A DNA stretch of 6,543 nucleotides from Desulfobulbaceae bacterium (lineage in GTDB: Bacteria > Desulfobacterota > Desulfobulbia > Desulfobulbales > SURF-16): positions 1 to 6,543 of the forward strand of contig JANTGB010000130.1 in assembly GCA_024763115.1 (NCBI GenBank). Direction: 5' to 3'. Numbering within the stretch: position 1 is the stretch's first letter; the number at the start of each line of letters is the position of its first letter. The notes beneath the pieces were generated by a model. The model saw only the letters and a list, made by a program, of their open reading frames with translations, searched no databases and was not told the DNA's origin. This document shows positions 1 through 6,432 of this stretch, one piece after another. The translations under genes and the position numbers were made by a program.

Positions 1-89
1 AGTGCCTTAGATTCGTTCGTTTGGGACTTCGAAGCATACTTGTGCTATTCGAGAAGGCCCAAACGGGCGAAGATGAGGTGCTGGTGAAC
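1..89 (+). repeat. Left copy of a dispersed hairpin-forming repeat (short form)
   Basis: This stretch aligns end to end with 6433-6543 in direct orientation: 76 of 89 positions are identical, with one 22-base gap after base 60. Inside it a 12-base inverted repeat is visible: arm GTTTGGGACTTC (19-30) faces GAAGGCCCAAAC (53-64) with a single A.G mismatch (26:57). A smaller stem AGCA (33-36) / TGCT (43-46) lies in the loop. The conserved 3' part ends in GATGAGGTGCTGGTGAAC. The copy begins at the first base of the window, so its true left end may lie outside. It is probably a member of a multicopy intergenic family. I do not recognise it as an integron attC site, a CRISPR or a named element. Confidence 0.8.
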
Positions 90-152
90 GATTACCCCCA
101 TGAGTAGTTACATTTAAGCTAAACATGATTAATTTATTGTCAAAAAAATGTC

Positions 153-183
153 TTATGCTTTACGAAATAATTTGTCGTATACT
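153..183 (+). promoter_or_regulatory. Possible sigma-70-type promoter for the first gene
   Basis: The AT-rich leader between the repeat and the first gene contains TATACT (178-183), a good -10-like hexamer. The only -35-like sequence at a suitable distance is poor (around TATGCT, 154-159, spacer 18). A better -35 match, TTGTCA (137-142), is too far away (35 bases). A 10-base palindrome, AAAAGCTTTT (207-216), lies between this site and the gene and could be an operator or merely AT-rich chance. No sigma-54 site was seen. The call rests on the hexamer and on position only. Confidence 0.25.
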
Positions 184-282
184 TTATTTTTGAATTAGCC
201 CTTAACAAAAGCTTTTAAGATGATTACTTAGTTTTTGGTAATAAGGATAAGTAGTTCCATTTTTATTTTAAAAAATTTAATT

Positions 283-287
283 GGAGG
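283..287 (+). promoter_or_regulatory. Ribosome binding site GGAGG fixing the first gene's start
   Basis: A perfect GGAGG lies 8 bases before the ATG at 296. It decides the start: an in-frame TTG at 281 overlaps this site and would leave no Shine-Dalgarno upstream, so the ATG at 296 is preferred. Confidence 0.8.
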
Positions 288-295
288 ATTATCTT

Positions 296-622
296 ATGGA
301 GTGGAAAAAATTAACTGAATCCGAGTATGAATCATATTTTGACACCCTGTCCAGGGGGCTGAAAAATCAGCAGGCGGAAATAGAGATTATGGCGGTTGGT
401 GTTCTTGACAAGGAGCAGACCAGCTGGATTACCTTATATGGCGTTTCTTACGATCCTGGTGAAAAAACAGTATCCGTTATCTGTGAGCATATTGATCATC
501 ATATTAAAAATCCCCAGGAAGTAAATGTATTTGAGGGCGAGGCCGGTATTGAATCAATTGAAATAATCGGTGGCGGAGGATATAAACACGTACTTAAATT
601 CAAGACTCCCGTCAGCGTTTAA
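296..622 (+). CDS. Small soluble protein, DUF5335-like
   Basis: This encodes a 108-residue protein with no signal peptide or membrane segment, so it is expected to be cytosolic. The pattern resembles the DUF5335 family: an N-terminal W..L.ESEYESYFDTLSRGL helix (residues 3-22), a strand AEIEIMAVGVLD, a central W(I)TLYGVSYDPGEKTVSV core (about 44-61), then HIDHHIKNPQEV and a last strand pair ending HVLKFKTPV. The family has no established biochemical role, and I infer none. The length fits a single complete domain of this family (about 110 residues). The ATG at 296 is chosen because of the GGAGG 8 bases upstream. The stop codon is 14 bases before the permease start, so the two are probably co-transcribed. 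Base composition looks more AT-rich than the downstream genes. The family call is made by eye from the motif pattern. Confidence 0.72.
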   Translation: MEWKKLTESEYESYFDTLSRGLKNQQAEIEIMAVGVLDKEQTSWITLYGVSYDPGEKTVSVICEHIDHHIKNPQEVNVFEGEAGIESIEIIGGGGYKHVLKFKTPVSV

Positions 623-643
623 TTCCATGTAACAATATGGAAT
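622..643 (+). promoter_or_regulatory. Hairpin over the permease start codon
   Basis: ATTCCAT (622-628) and ATGGAAT (637-643) are perfect 7-base inverted repeats with an 8-base loop. The stem begins at the last base of the upstream stop codon and covers the permease ATG (637-639). No Shine-Dalgarno is visible before that ATG. In mRNA this could hold the start closed until ribosomes leaving the upstream gene open it (translational coupling). The stem has only two G-C pairs, so it is weak and may be chance. Confidence 0.35.
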
Positions 644-1965
644 CAAATCAAGACCAAAACCTCTCTCCCGCACCGGATCTGCTGACCTTGAAAGAGGTTA
701 TTGCCATGGGAGTGGGCGGCATGGTGGGCGGAGGGATTTTCTCCGTTCTGGGCCTGGCTATTGTCGAGGCCGGTCATGCCGCGCCCATCGCCTTTGCCTT
801 AAGTGGAATACTGGCTTTCTTTACCGGTCTTTCCTATGCCCGCCTGGGCGTGGCTTTCCGTTCAGACGGCGGGTCATTTACCTATCTGGAACATGCCTTC
901 CGCCATCCCAATATATCCGGGATTGGCGGTTGGCTCCTGCTGGTCGGTTATATCAGCACAATGGCCCTGTATGCCTTCACCTTTGCCGTCTATGGTACAG
1001 CCATGCTCGGCAGCGGACATTTCAGCGGTGCCATGCAGCATCTGCTGGAAACCCTGGTTCTCCTGGGATTCCTCGGCATAAATCTCTATGGAGTCAAGGC
1101 CAGCGGCAGCAGTGAGCTGATTATTGTTACCGTTAAGATGCTTATTCTTTTCCTTTTCGGCTTTATCGGCCTGTTTTATGCCAGGCCTGATCATCTTTTG
1201 CCATTTTTTAATCAGGGATTTAGCGGAGTAATAATGGGAGCAGCCCTTATCTTTGTCGCTTATGAGGGGTTTGAACTGATTCCCAATGCCGCCAATGAAA
1301 TGGTTGATCCAGAGCATAATCTTCATCGCGGTATTATCTGGTCGATCTGCATTACCATTGTTGTTTATGTGCTGGTCTCTATTGTCGCGGTAGGCAATCT
1401 TTTGCCTGCCGAAATTATCCGCTATAAAGAGTATGCCCTGGCTGTGGCCGCCAAGCCGTTTCTTGGTCAGGCAGGATTCATGCTCATCGGTCTGGCTGCC
1501 CTGTTTTCCTCGTCCTCAGCCATTAATGCCACTCTTTTCGGCACGGCTCGGCTGGGAATGGTCATGGCAACTGAACATGCGTTGCCGGTCGTATTCGGTT
1601 TCAGGCGCCGGCAGAACAATATTCCCTGGGTCAGTCTGTTGATAATGACCGGCCTGACCATTGTTTTTGTCAATCTTGCCGACTTAAATATTATATCTTC
1701 TTTTGCCAGTTCCACTTTTCTGCTGATTTTTGCCGCTATTAATCTTTCGGCCCTGCGGCTTCGTCATCGTCTTGACGCCGGAATCAGCGTGGCATTGTTT
1801 GGTCTTATTTGCTCCCTGTCTTCCTGGCTGGCCCTGATGGTATACCTGTTTCAGCAAAAAAAATCCGGTTTTTACTGGATTTGCGGGCTCTACCTGGCAA
1901 TTTTCTGCGCTGAAGTTCTCTTCAGCAAACGACGCTGGATATTTAAGGAAATTGAATCTCTTTAA
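637..1965 (+). CDS. APC-superfamily amino-acid permease
   Basis: This is a 442-residue inner-membrane transporter with about 12 hydrophobic helices, the usual length and topology for the amino acid-polyamine-organocation superfamily. Helix 1 carries the glycine-rich unwound substrate motif GVGGMVGGGIF (25-35). Helix 6 carries ALIFVAYEGFELIPNAANEM (203-222), the classic APC signature. Other helices fall at about 50-68, 97-124, 137-152, 160-181, 233-254, 276-300, 330-348, 352-371, 383-405 and 411-429. A basic cytosolic stretch FRRRQ (322-326) separates helices 8 and 9, and the tail is short. Such proteins usually exchange amino acids or amines or couple their uptake to protons; the substrate cannot be read here. 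No Shine-Dalgarno precedes the ATG at 637, but the next Met (24) would cut into helix 1, so 637 is kept. It follows the DUF5335-like gene by 14 bases, and the proton pump gene begins 118 bases downstream. Confidence 0.9.
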   Translation: MESNQDQNLSPAPDLLTLKEVIAMGVGGMVGGGIFSVLGLAIVEAGHAAPIAFALSGILAFFTGLSYARLGVAFRSDGGSFTYLEHAFRHPNISGIGGWLLLVGYISTMALYAFTFAVYGTAMLGSGHFSGAMQHLLETLVLLGFLGINLYGVKASGSSELIIVTVKMLILFLFGFIGLFYARPDHLLPFFNQGFSGVIMGAALIFVAYEGFELIPNAANEMVDPEHNLHRGIIWSICITIVVYVLVSIVAVGNLLPAEIIRYKEYALAVAAKPFLGQAGFMLIGLAALFSSSSAINATLFGTARLGMVMATEHALPVVFGFRRRQNNIPWVSLLIMTGLTIVFVNLADLNIISSFASSTFLLIFAAINLSALRLRHRLDAGISVALFGLICSLSSWLALMVYLFQQKKSGFYWICGLYLAIFCAEVLFSKRRWIFKEIESL

Positions 1966-2071
1966 TTCACAATGAATTGGCAGCATTATATCGGTTATTG
2001 TCGGGTCACGTCCTGTTTTCCCGGCCTTGATTAATCTTTTTTCGCCATCAGCTTTTTAATTTTGGAATGTT

Positions 2072-2076
2072 GAGGA
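2072..2076 (+). promoter_or_regulatory. Ribosome binding site of the P-type ATPase
   Basis: GAGGA lies 7 bases upstream of the ATG at 2084, supporting that start. The 118-base gap before it (1966-2083) shows no convincing terminator or promoter, so whether the ATPase is read from the upstream operon is open. Confidence 0.7.
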
Positions 2077-2083
2077 AAATTTT

Positions 2084-4687
2084 ATGAAAAGCACTGATGA
2101 TTTTGCCGGCCGGGACATCGAACAGAGTTTAAGTGAGTTACGGGTAGATGAGAAAACAGGCCTGAGCAGCCGGGAAGCGACAGACCGTCTGCAACAATAT
2201 GGTTACAATGAAATAAGTGAAAAGGAAGAGCCGCTCTGGCACCGGATTTTCCGGCGTTTCTGGGGGCCGATTCCCTGGATGATCGAAATTGCCGCCATCC
2301 TTTCCGCCCTGGTTCGGAAATGGGAAGATTTTGTCATCATAACCATTATGCTGCTGGTTAATGGTCTGCTGGATTTTTTCCAGGAACACAGGGCGCTTAA
2401 TGCCTTAAAAGCCCTGAAGGGCAAACTTGCCCAGGAGGTAACTGTTCTCCGGGACGGAAGTTATCTCACCATTGCCGCCAGGGAACTTGTGCCCGGCGAC
2501 ATAGTGCAGCTCAGGCTCGGCGATGTGGTGCCGGCTGATATCCAACTCGTGGCCGGCGATTATCTGTCGGTTGATCAATCCTCACTCACCGGCGAGTCCC
2601 TGCCGGTAACCAGGAGGCGGGGCGAGGTTGTCTTTGCCGATACCATTATAAAGCAGGGAGAGATGACCGGCCTGGTTGTTAACACAGCCTCTAATACCCG
2701 TTTTCATTCCGTTGTCGCCCTGGTGGCAAAGGCCTCCCTGGAAGAACGCAGCCATTTTCAGAAAATGGTTATCCAGATCGGCAATTTTCTTATCATCCTG
2801 ACGGTGACCCTGGTTATCCTTATTCTGATGGTTGCCCTGTTCCGCCATGAAAATTTTATTGAAATAGCCCGTTTTGCCCTGGTGCTGACCGTGGCCGCCA
2901 TTCCCGTAGCCCTGCCCGCCGTACTCTCTGTTACCATGGCTGTCGGCGCTCTGAACCTGGCCCGTAAACAGGCCATTGTTTCCCGCCTGACCGCCATTGA
3001 AGAGCTGGCCGGAGTAGATATTTTCTGCTCGGACAAGACCGGCACTCTGACTAAAAACGAAATGCGGGTAGCTAAACCGGTGCTGCTTGATGGCCATGAT
3101 GAGCGGGAACTGTTTCTTTATGCCCTGCTTGCCTCCCGTTTTGAGAATAAAGATCCCATTGAGCTGCCGCTTTTTCATTATGCTGACCAGCATTTTCCCG
3201 ATCTTGACCGGCAGAGCTACGAGCAGAGAGAGTTTGTCCCCTTTGATCCGGTGAGCAAGCGAACCGAAGCCGTTATCAGCCGGGAAGGGGAAACCTTTCA
3301 GGTATTGAAAGGAGCGGCCCAGGTTTTACTGGAGATGACGGAGCTGCCGGATAATGAATTAATTGCTATTACCAATTCCATTGATCTGCTGGCCTCCAAG
3401 GGCTATCGCACCCTGGCTGTAGCCCGGCGCGCAAACCCGGATGATTCTCTGGAACTGATTGGCCTGATTCCCTTAATTGACCCGCCTCGCGATGACTCGG
3501 CCCAGGTAATCAGCGATATGCGTGATTATGGCGTACAGGTTAAGATGGTTACCGGCGACAATCTGGCGATTGCCCGGGAGATAGGTTCCATGCTCGGCCT
3601 GAGCCGCAGAAGCATGCGGGCCGAACAGTTAAGCGGCAAATCGAACACTGAACTGATCGGCCTGACCCAGGCTATGGCCACGGCCATTTATCATAAACTT
3701 CATCCTGAGGTGAGCAGCCGGGAGGCCCGGCGTTTTGCTGATTCGGTCATAGAGGAACTGGAGTCGATATATGACATCAGTATTCTTAACCGGGAATTTC
3801 TTCATACCCATGAATCAGCTATTATTGAGATGATTGAAACAACGGATATCTTTGCCGAGGTGGTGCCCGAGGATAAATATATGCTGGTTGAGAGCCTGCA
3901 GAAGGCGGGCCACATTGTCGGGATGACCGGTGACGGAGTAAACGATGCCCCGGCCCTGAAAAAAGCGGACTGCGGATTTGCCGTCTCCAATGCTACTGAC
4001 GCGGCCAGGGCGGCAGCTGATATTATTCTTACCGCTCCGGGTCTGACGGTTATCAATCATGCTATTGAACAGGCCCGGATCACTTTTGAACGGATGAAAA
4101 GCTATTCCATCTTCAGGATTGCCGAGACCATCCGCATCATTTTATTCATGACCCTGTCTATTGTAGTTTTTAATTTTTATCCCATTACCGCCCTGATGAT
4201 AATCATTCTGGCCCTGCTTAATGATATTCCGATCCTGGCCATTGCCTATGACAATACCAAGATTCAGAAAGAGCCGGTGCGCTGGAATATGCCCGAACTG
4301 CTGACAGTTGCTTCAACCCTGGGTATAGCCGGTGTTCTTTCTTCTTTCCTGCTCTTCTTTATCCTGGTCGAGTTAAAGTTCAGTGATGAGATGATTCAAT
4401 CATTGATGTTTGCCAAGCTGGTCATTGCCGGTCACGGTACTATTTACAATACCAGGATTGATGACTGGTTCTGGAAAAAGCCTTATCCTTCCTGGCTGCT
4501 TTTCTGGGCGACTTTTTCCACCAGGATACTGGGCACCGTTATCGCGGTGTATGGAATTTTTATTCCGTCCATCGGCTGGACATATGCCATGTATATGTGG
4601 GCTTACGCCCTGGCCTGGTTTGTCTTCAACGATGGAGTTAAGATGCTTACTTATCGCTCTTTGCGCCGACGTGGCCTGTATGTCTGA
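2084..4687 (+). CDS. Plasma-membrane-type H+-transporting P-type ATPase (P3A)
   Basis: This is an 867-residue ATP-driven cation pump, most like the P3A proton-efflux family. In order it has: an N-terminal cation-ATPase domain (residues 12-50, GLSSREATDRLQQYGYNEI); helices M1-M2 (about 63-100); the actuator with SSLTGESLPV (166-175); M3-M4 (about 229-290) with the P3A-like IPVALPAVLSVTMA (273-286); the phosphorylation motif CSDKTGTLT with Asp317; an N domain with FDPVSKRTEA (387-396) and KGAA (409-412); DPPRDDS (466-472); MVTGDN (488-493); FAEVVPEDKY (590-599); the hinge GDGVNDAP (616-623); and the P3A-typical ATDAARAAADIILTAPGL (637-654). Six C-terminal helices follow. All catalytic motifs are intact. 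The tail after the last helix is short, without the long autoinhibitory C-terminus of plant and fungal pumps. Two oddities: residue 700 in M6 is Pro where plant pumps carry the proton-binding Asp, and an extended segment (507-588) sits between two P-domain motifs. Transport of protons is inferred from family membership; another cation is possible. Confidence 0.93.
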   Translation: MKSTDDFAGRDIEQSLSELRVDEKTGLSSREATDRLQQYGYNEISEKEEPLWHRIFRRFWGPIPWMIEIAAILSALVRKWEDFVIITIMLLVNGLLDFFQEHRALNALKALKGKLAQEVTVLRDGSYLTIAARELVPGDIVQLRLGDVVPADIQLVAGDYLSVDQSSLTGESLPVTRRRGEVVFADTIIKQGEMTGLVVNTASNTRFHSVVALVAKASLEERSHFQKMVIQIGNFLIILTVTLVILILMVALFRHENFIEIARFALVLTVAAIPVALPAVLSVTMAVGALNLARKQAIVSRLTAIEELAGVDIFCSDKTGTLTKNEMRVAKPVLLDGHDERELFLYALLASRFENKDPIELPLFHYADQHFPDLDRQSYEQREFVPFDPVSKRTEAVISREGETFQVLKGAAQVLLEMTELPDNELIAITNSIDLLASKGYRTLAVARRANPDDSLELIGLIPLIDPPRDDSAQVISDMRDYGVQVKMVTGDNLAIAREIGSMLGLSRRSMRAEQLSGKSNTELIGLTQAMATAIYHKLHPEVSSREARRFADSVIEELESIYDISILNREFLHTHESAIIEMIETTDIFAEVVPEDKYMLVESLQKAGHIVGMTGDGVNDAPALKKADCGFAVSNATDAARAAADIILTAPGLTVINHAIEQARITFERMKSYSIFRIAETIRIILFMTLSIVVFNFYPITALMIIILALLNDIPILAIAYDNTKIQKEPVRWNMPELLTVASTLGIAGVLSSFLLFFILVELKFSDEMIQSLMFAKLVIAGHGTIYNTRIDDWFWKKPYPSWLLFWATFSTRILGTVIAVYGIFIPSIGWTYAMYMWAYALAWFVFNDGVKMLTYRSLRRRGLYV

Positions 4688-4709
4688 TTGTAAATGTCCA
4701 CCTTTGACC

Positions 4710-4713
4710 GGAG
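4710..4713 (+). promoter_or_regulatory. GGAG site supporting a TTG start for the kinase
   Basis: GGAG lies 6 bases before the TTG at 4720. The first in-frame ATG (4786, residue 23) has no comparable site and would remove part of the N-terminal region, so the TTG start is preferred. Confidence 0.65.
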
Positions 4714-4719
4714 ATTTTC

Positions 4720-6141
4720 TTGCATAAAATAAAAAATTCGATACCTGAGTCATTGCTGCCGTTTTCCGAGACGATCCGGAACTCAATGCGGTTTTATGAG
4801 CAGACCAGATTCAACAATCGGCATGATACCCTGCTCAAGGCCTTCGTGGATATCATTCATAATGATTATTCTCTTAACTGGTTTTTCCAGATATGCGTTA
4901 CAGTGCCGCTGTTTCTGAATAACCTTCAGTCTCGTTTTTATATTTATGAAAAGAGGAGCGGACATTTTTTACTGGTCAGTGACAGCACTGTCGGTCTGTT
5001 AAAAAAGCCACAACCAGCTGATTTCGGCCTGGATAAAAAACCATGGCCGGCGCAACAGCATGATAACCGGCTGTTTTATCCCCTTTATCCGCGCACCGAG
5101 ACAGGTTCCGGTATTCATTTTCCTGCTCGTGACGACCGGGAATCTGATGAAGGTGACCCATATTTTGCCGAACACTCTCTCCTTGGCATGTACGCGATTT
5201 CACCAGTCGAAAAATTAGAGAGCGAAGACAGGGCTTTTTTTGATATTCTCAGCCGTTGGATGGGTCATAAACTCGATAATCGTCTTAATGCCGAGCGCCA
5301 CCAGGAGCACCTGCATTTTTTGAACTCCCTGGGCAGGGATATCGGTCATAATATAATTGTTCCCAACATGTATTTAAAACATCTGTTGCGCCAGGTGGAA
5401 AAACAGATTAGTGATTTAAAAGAAGTTGAACATGAGGCTGAACATCTTGTTCTTAATGGAATTACTACCAGGCAATATGTAAATTTTCTGGTTAGTTGCC
5501 GGGAAAAACGGGAAGCCCTGGAAAAGACTCACCGTGAATTACTTAAACATCATAAGCAGATTACCCTGTATCTGGAAAGCCTGTTCCGGGAGCAGCATTT
5601 TATCAAGGGACATCTGGTTCTGCAACCTGCCCGCTGTTTTGTTGAACGTGATATTATCCTCCCGCAGCTTGATCTTTATCGAAAAAAACTTGAGCAACAG
5701 GGAGTTTCAATAGAAAAACCTCTAAATCTCTACAAACAGGAATTTCCTTTGATGGTTGACATAGGACTTCTCTCCCAGGTATATGCCAATCTTTTTTCAA
5801 ACGCGGTAAAGTATACTGCTGAAATTATAGATCATCAGGGAAAGATTCGTAAGGAACTGGCCTATGGCGCTGAAGAGATAAAAAAAATGTCCGAAGCCGG
5901 CCGGGCCGGAATTAAATTTAATGTTTTTACCACCGGCCCGCCCTTGACCGATAATGAATGTCGGGAAATTTTTGCGGAAGGCAATCGGGCCGATAACAGT
6001 AAGGGTGTTGAAGGTTCCGGCCATGGCCTGAACTTTATCCAGCGGGTTATCAATATTCATGGCGGTAAGGTCGGTTGTGAGCCTACTGCTGAAGGCAACA
6101 ATTTTTATTTTATCCTGCCCATGTCGTCACGGGATAAATAA
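4720..6141 (+). CDS. Cytosolic GAF-like sensor histidine kinase
   Basis: This 473-residue protein has no membrane helix or signal peptide. Residues about 35-190 look like a GAF-type sensor: an entry helix, strands SRFYIYEKRSGHFLLVSD (71-88), then an exit helix EDRAFFDILSRWMGHKLDNR that runs on into the phospho-acceptor region. The likely H-box is LGRDIGHNIIVPNM (204-217) with His210. A long charged, coiled-coil-prone stretch follows (about 218-295). The ATPase domain has an N-box QVYANLFSNAVKYT (353-366), a degenerate G1 region VFTTGPPLT (402-410) lacking the usual Asp, an F-box-like EIFAEG (416-421), and a G2 box GSGHGLNFI (432-440). The C-terminus, GNNFYFILP, closes the fold. It should autophosphorylate and pass phosphate to a response regulator, but none is encoded here. 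The gene starts 32 bases after the P-type ATPase stop, on the same strand, so it is probably in the same operon and may control or monitor the pump. The TTG start is chosen for the GGAG 6 bases upstream. Confidence 0.82.
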   Translation: MHKIKNSIPESLLPFSETIRNSMRFYEQTRFNNRHDTLLKAFVDIIHNDYSLNWFFQICVTVPLFLNNLQSRFYIYEKRSGHFLLVSDSTVGLLKKPQPADFGLDKKPWPAQQHDNRLFYPLYPRTETGSGIHFPARDDRESDEGDPYFAEHSLLGMYAISPVEKLESEDRAFFDILSRWMGHKLDNRLNAERHQEHLHFLNSLGRDIGHNIIVPNMYLKHLLRQVEKQISDLKEVEHEAEHLVLNGITTRQYVNFLVSCREKREALEKTHRELLKHHKQITLYLESLFREQHFIKGHLVLQPARCFVERDIILPQLDLYRKKLEQQGVSIEKPLNLYKQEFPLMVDIGLLSQVYANLFSNAVKYTAEIIDHQGKIRKELAYGAEEIKKMSEAGRAGIKFNVFTTGPPLTDNECREIFAEGNRADNSKGVEGSGHGLNFIQRVINIHGGKVGCEPTAEGNNFYFILPMSSRDK

Positions 6142-6432
6142 GCGAGGCAGAGGTGACGGGAAAGGGTTTTTCTGCTTTAGCGGGTTAGGCTTGATTAAAG
6201 GAAAAATCCTCAATGATTACCGGGCGAAAGGTGAGGCTGTGAATCCTTTAGGTGCCTTTTTTTACCCGCCGGGTATCCGGATTTGGTTACCTGCAATTAT
6301 TTGCTGATAGTTCCGGGAGGTTGTCCGACAATAGGCATTTATTTTTAAATATTACAGGGTCGGGCAGGTAATCGGTAACCGTTCACCAGGGCACAAAATT
6401 TACGCTAACCTTCAGTCCTGTAAGTGTTTACC
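6142..6432. other. Gene-free tail downstream of the kinase
   Basis: No credible gene is seen in this stretch. It holds a weak candidate terminator (6234-6263), a compact hairpin sequence TACCC-GCC-GGGTA (near 6263-6275), and an 8-base inverted pair TTACCTGC (6287-6294) / GCAGGTAA (6364-6371) about 70 bases apart. At 6368-6381 there is a 7-base near-tandem duplication (GTAATCG then GTAACCG), followed by the inverted-terminus sequence described with the right repeat. The density of small inverted repeats suggests remnants or flanks of repetitive elements, not regulatory DNA for a gene in the window. Confidence 0.6.
6234..6263 (+). terminator. Weak candidate Rho-independent terminator after the kinase
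   Basis: AGGC (6234-6237) can pair with GCCT (6254-6257) across a 16-base loop, directly followed by a run of seven Ts (6257-6263). The stem is short and the loop large, so the call rests mostly on the T-run and on its position about 90 bases after the last stop codon. Confidence 0.3.

Noticed and set aside
1..89. Integron attC site or CRISPR repeat
   Set aside because: The arms read GTTTGGG...CCCAAAC, the opposite arrangement to the attC core (RYYYAAC...GTTRRRY), no integrase is present, and there are only two copies 6.3 kb apart, so no CRISPR spacing.
137..171. Promoter using TTGTCA (137-142)
   Set aside because: No acceptable -10 hexamer lies 16-18 bases downstream; AATAAT (166-171) is 23 bases away and TATACT (178-183) is 35 bases away.
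281..295. TTG start at 281 for the first gene
   Set aside because: It overlaps the GGAGG that serves the ATG at 296 and has no ribosome binding site of its own.
874..1326. Minus-strand reading frame of 150 codons inside the permease
   Set aside because: It is a shadow frame opposite well-conserved permease helices, with no supporting start signal or family pattern.
1998..2037. Terminator between the permease and the ATPase
   Set aside because: Only a 4-base CGGG/CCCG pairing is available and it is not followed directly by a T-run; the GATTAATC before the Ts is a loopless palindrome.
2582..3193. Long minus-strand reading frame of 203 codons inside the ATPase
   Set aside because: It is antisense to the conserved actuator and phosphorylation regions; its low-complexity Gly/Gln/His-rich product is a typical shadow of the ATPase codons.
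2084..4687. Calcium-type (P2A) or heavy-metal (P1B) ATPase
   Set aside because: There is no metal-binding CXXC domain or CPC motif in M4, while the IPVALPAVLSVTMA and ATDAARAAADIILT motifs fit the P3A proton-pump class.
6059..6307. Small + strand reading frame of 82 codons after the kinase
   Set aside because: It overlaps the kinase 3' end in another frame, has no ribosome binding site before its ATG and shows no recognisable protein pattern.
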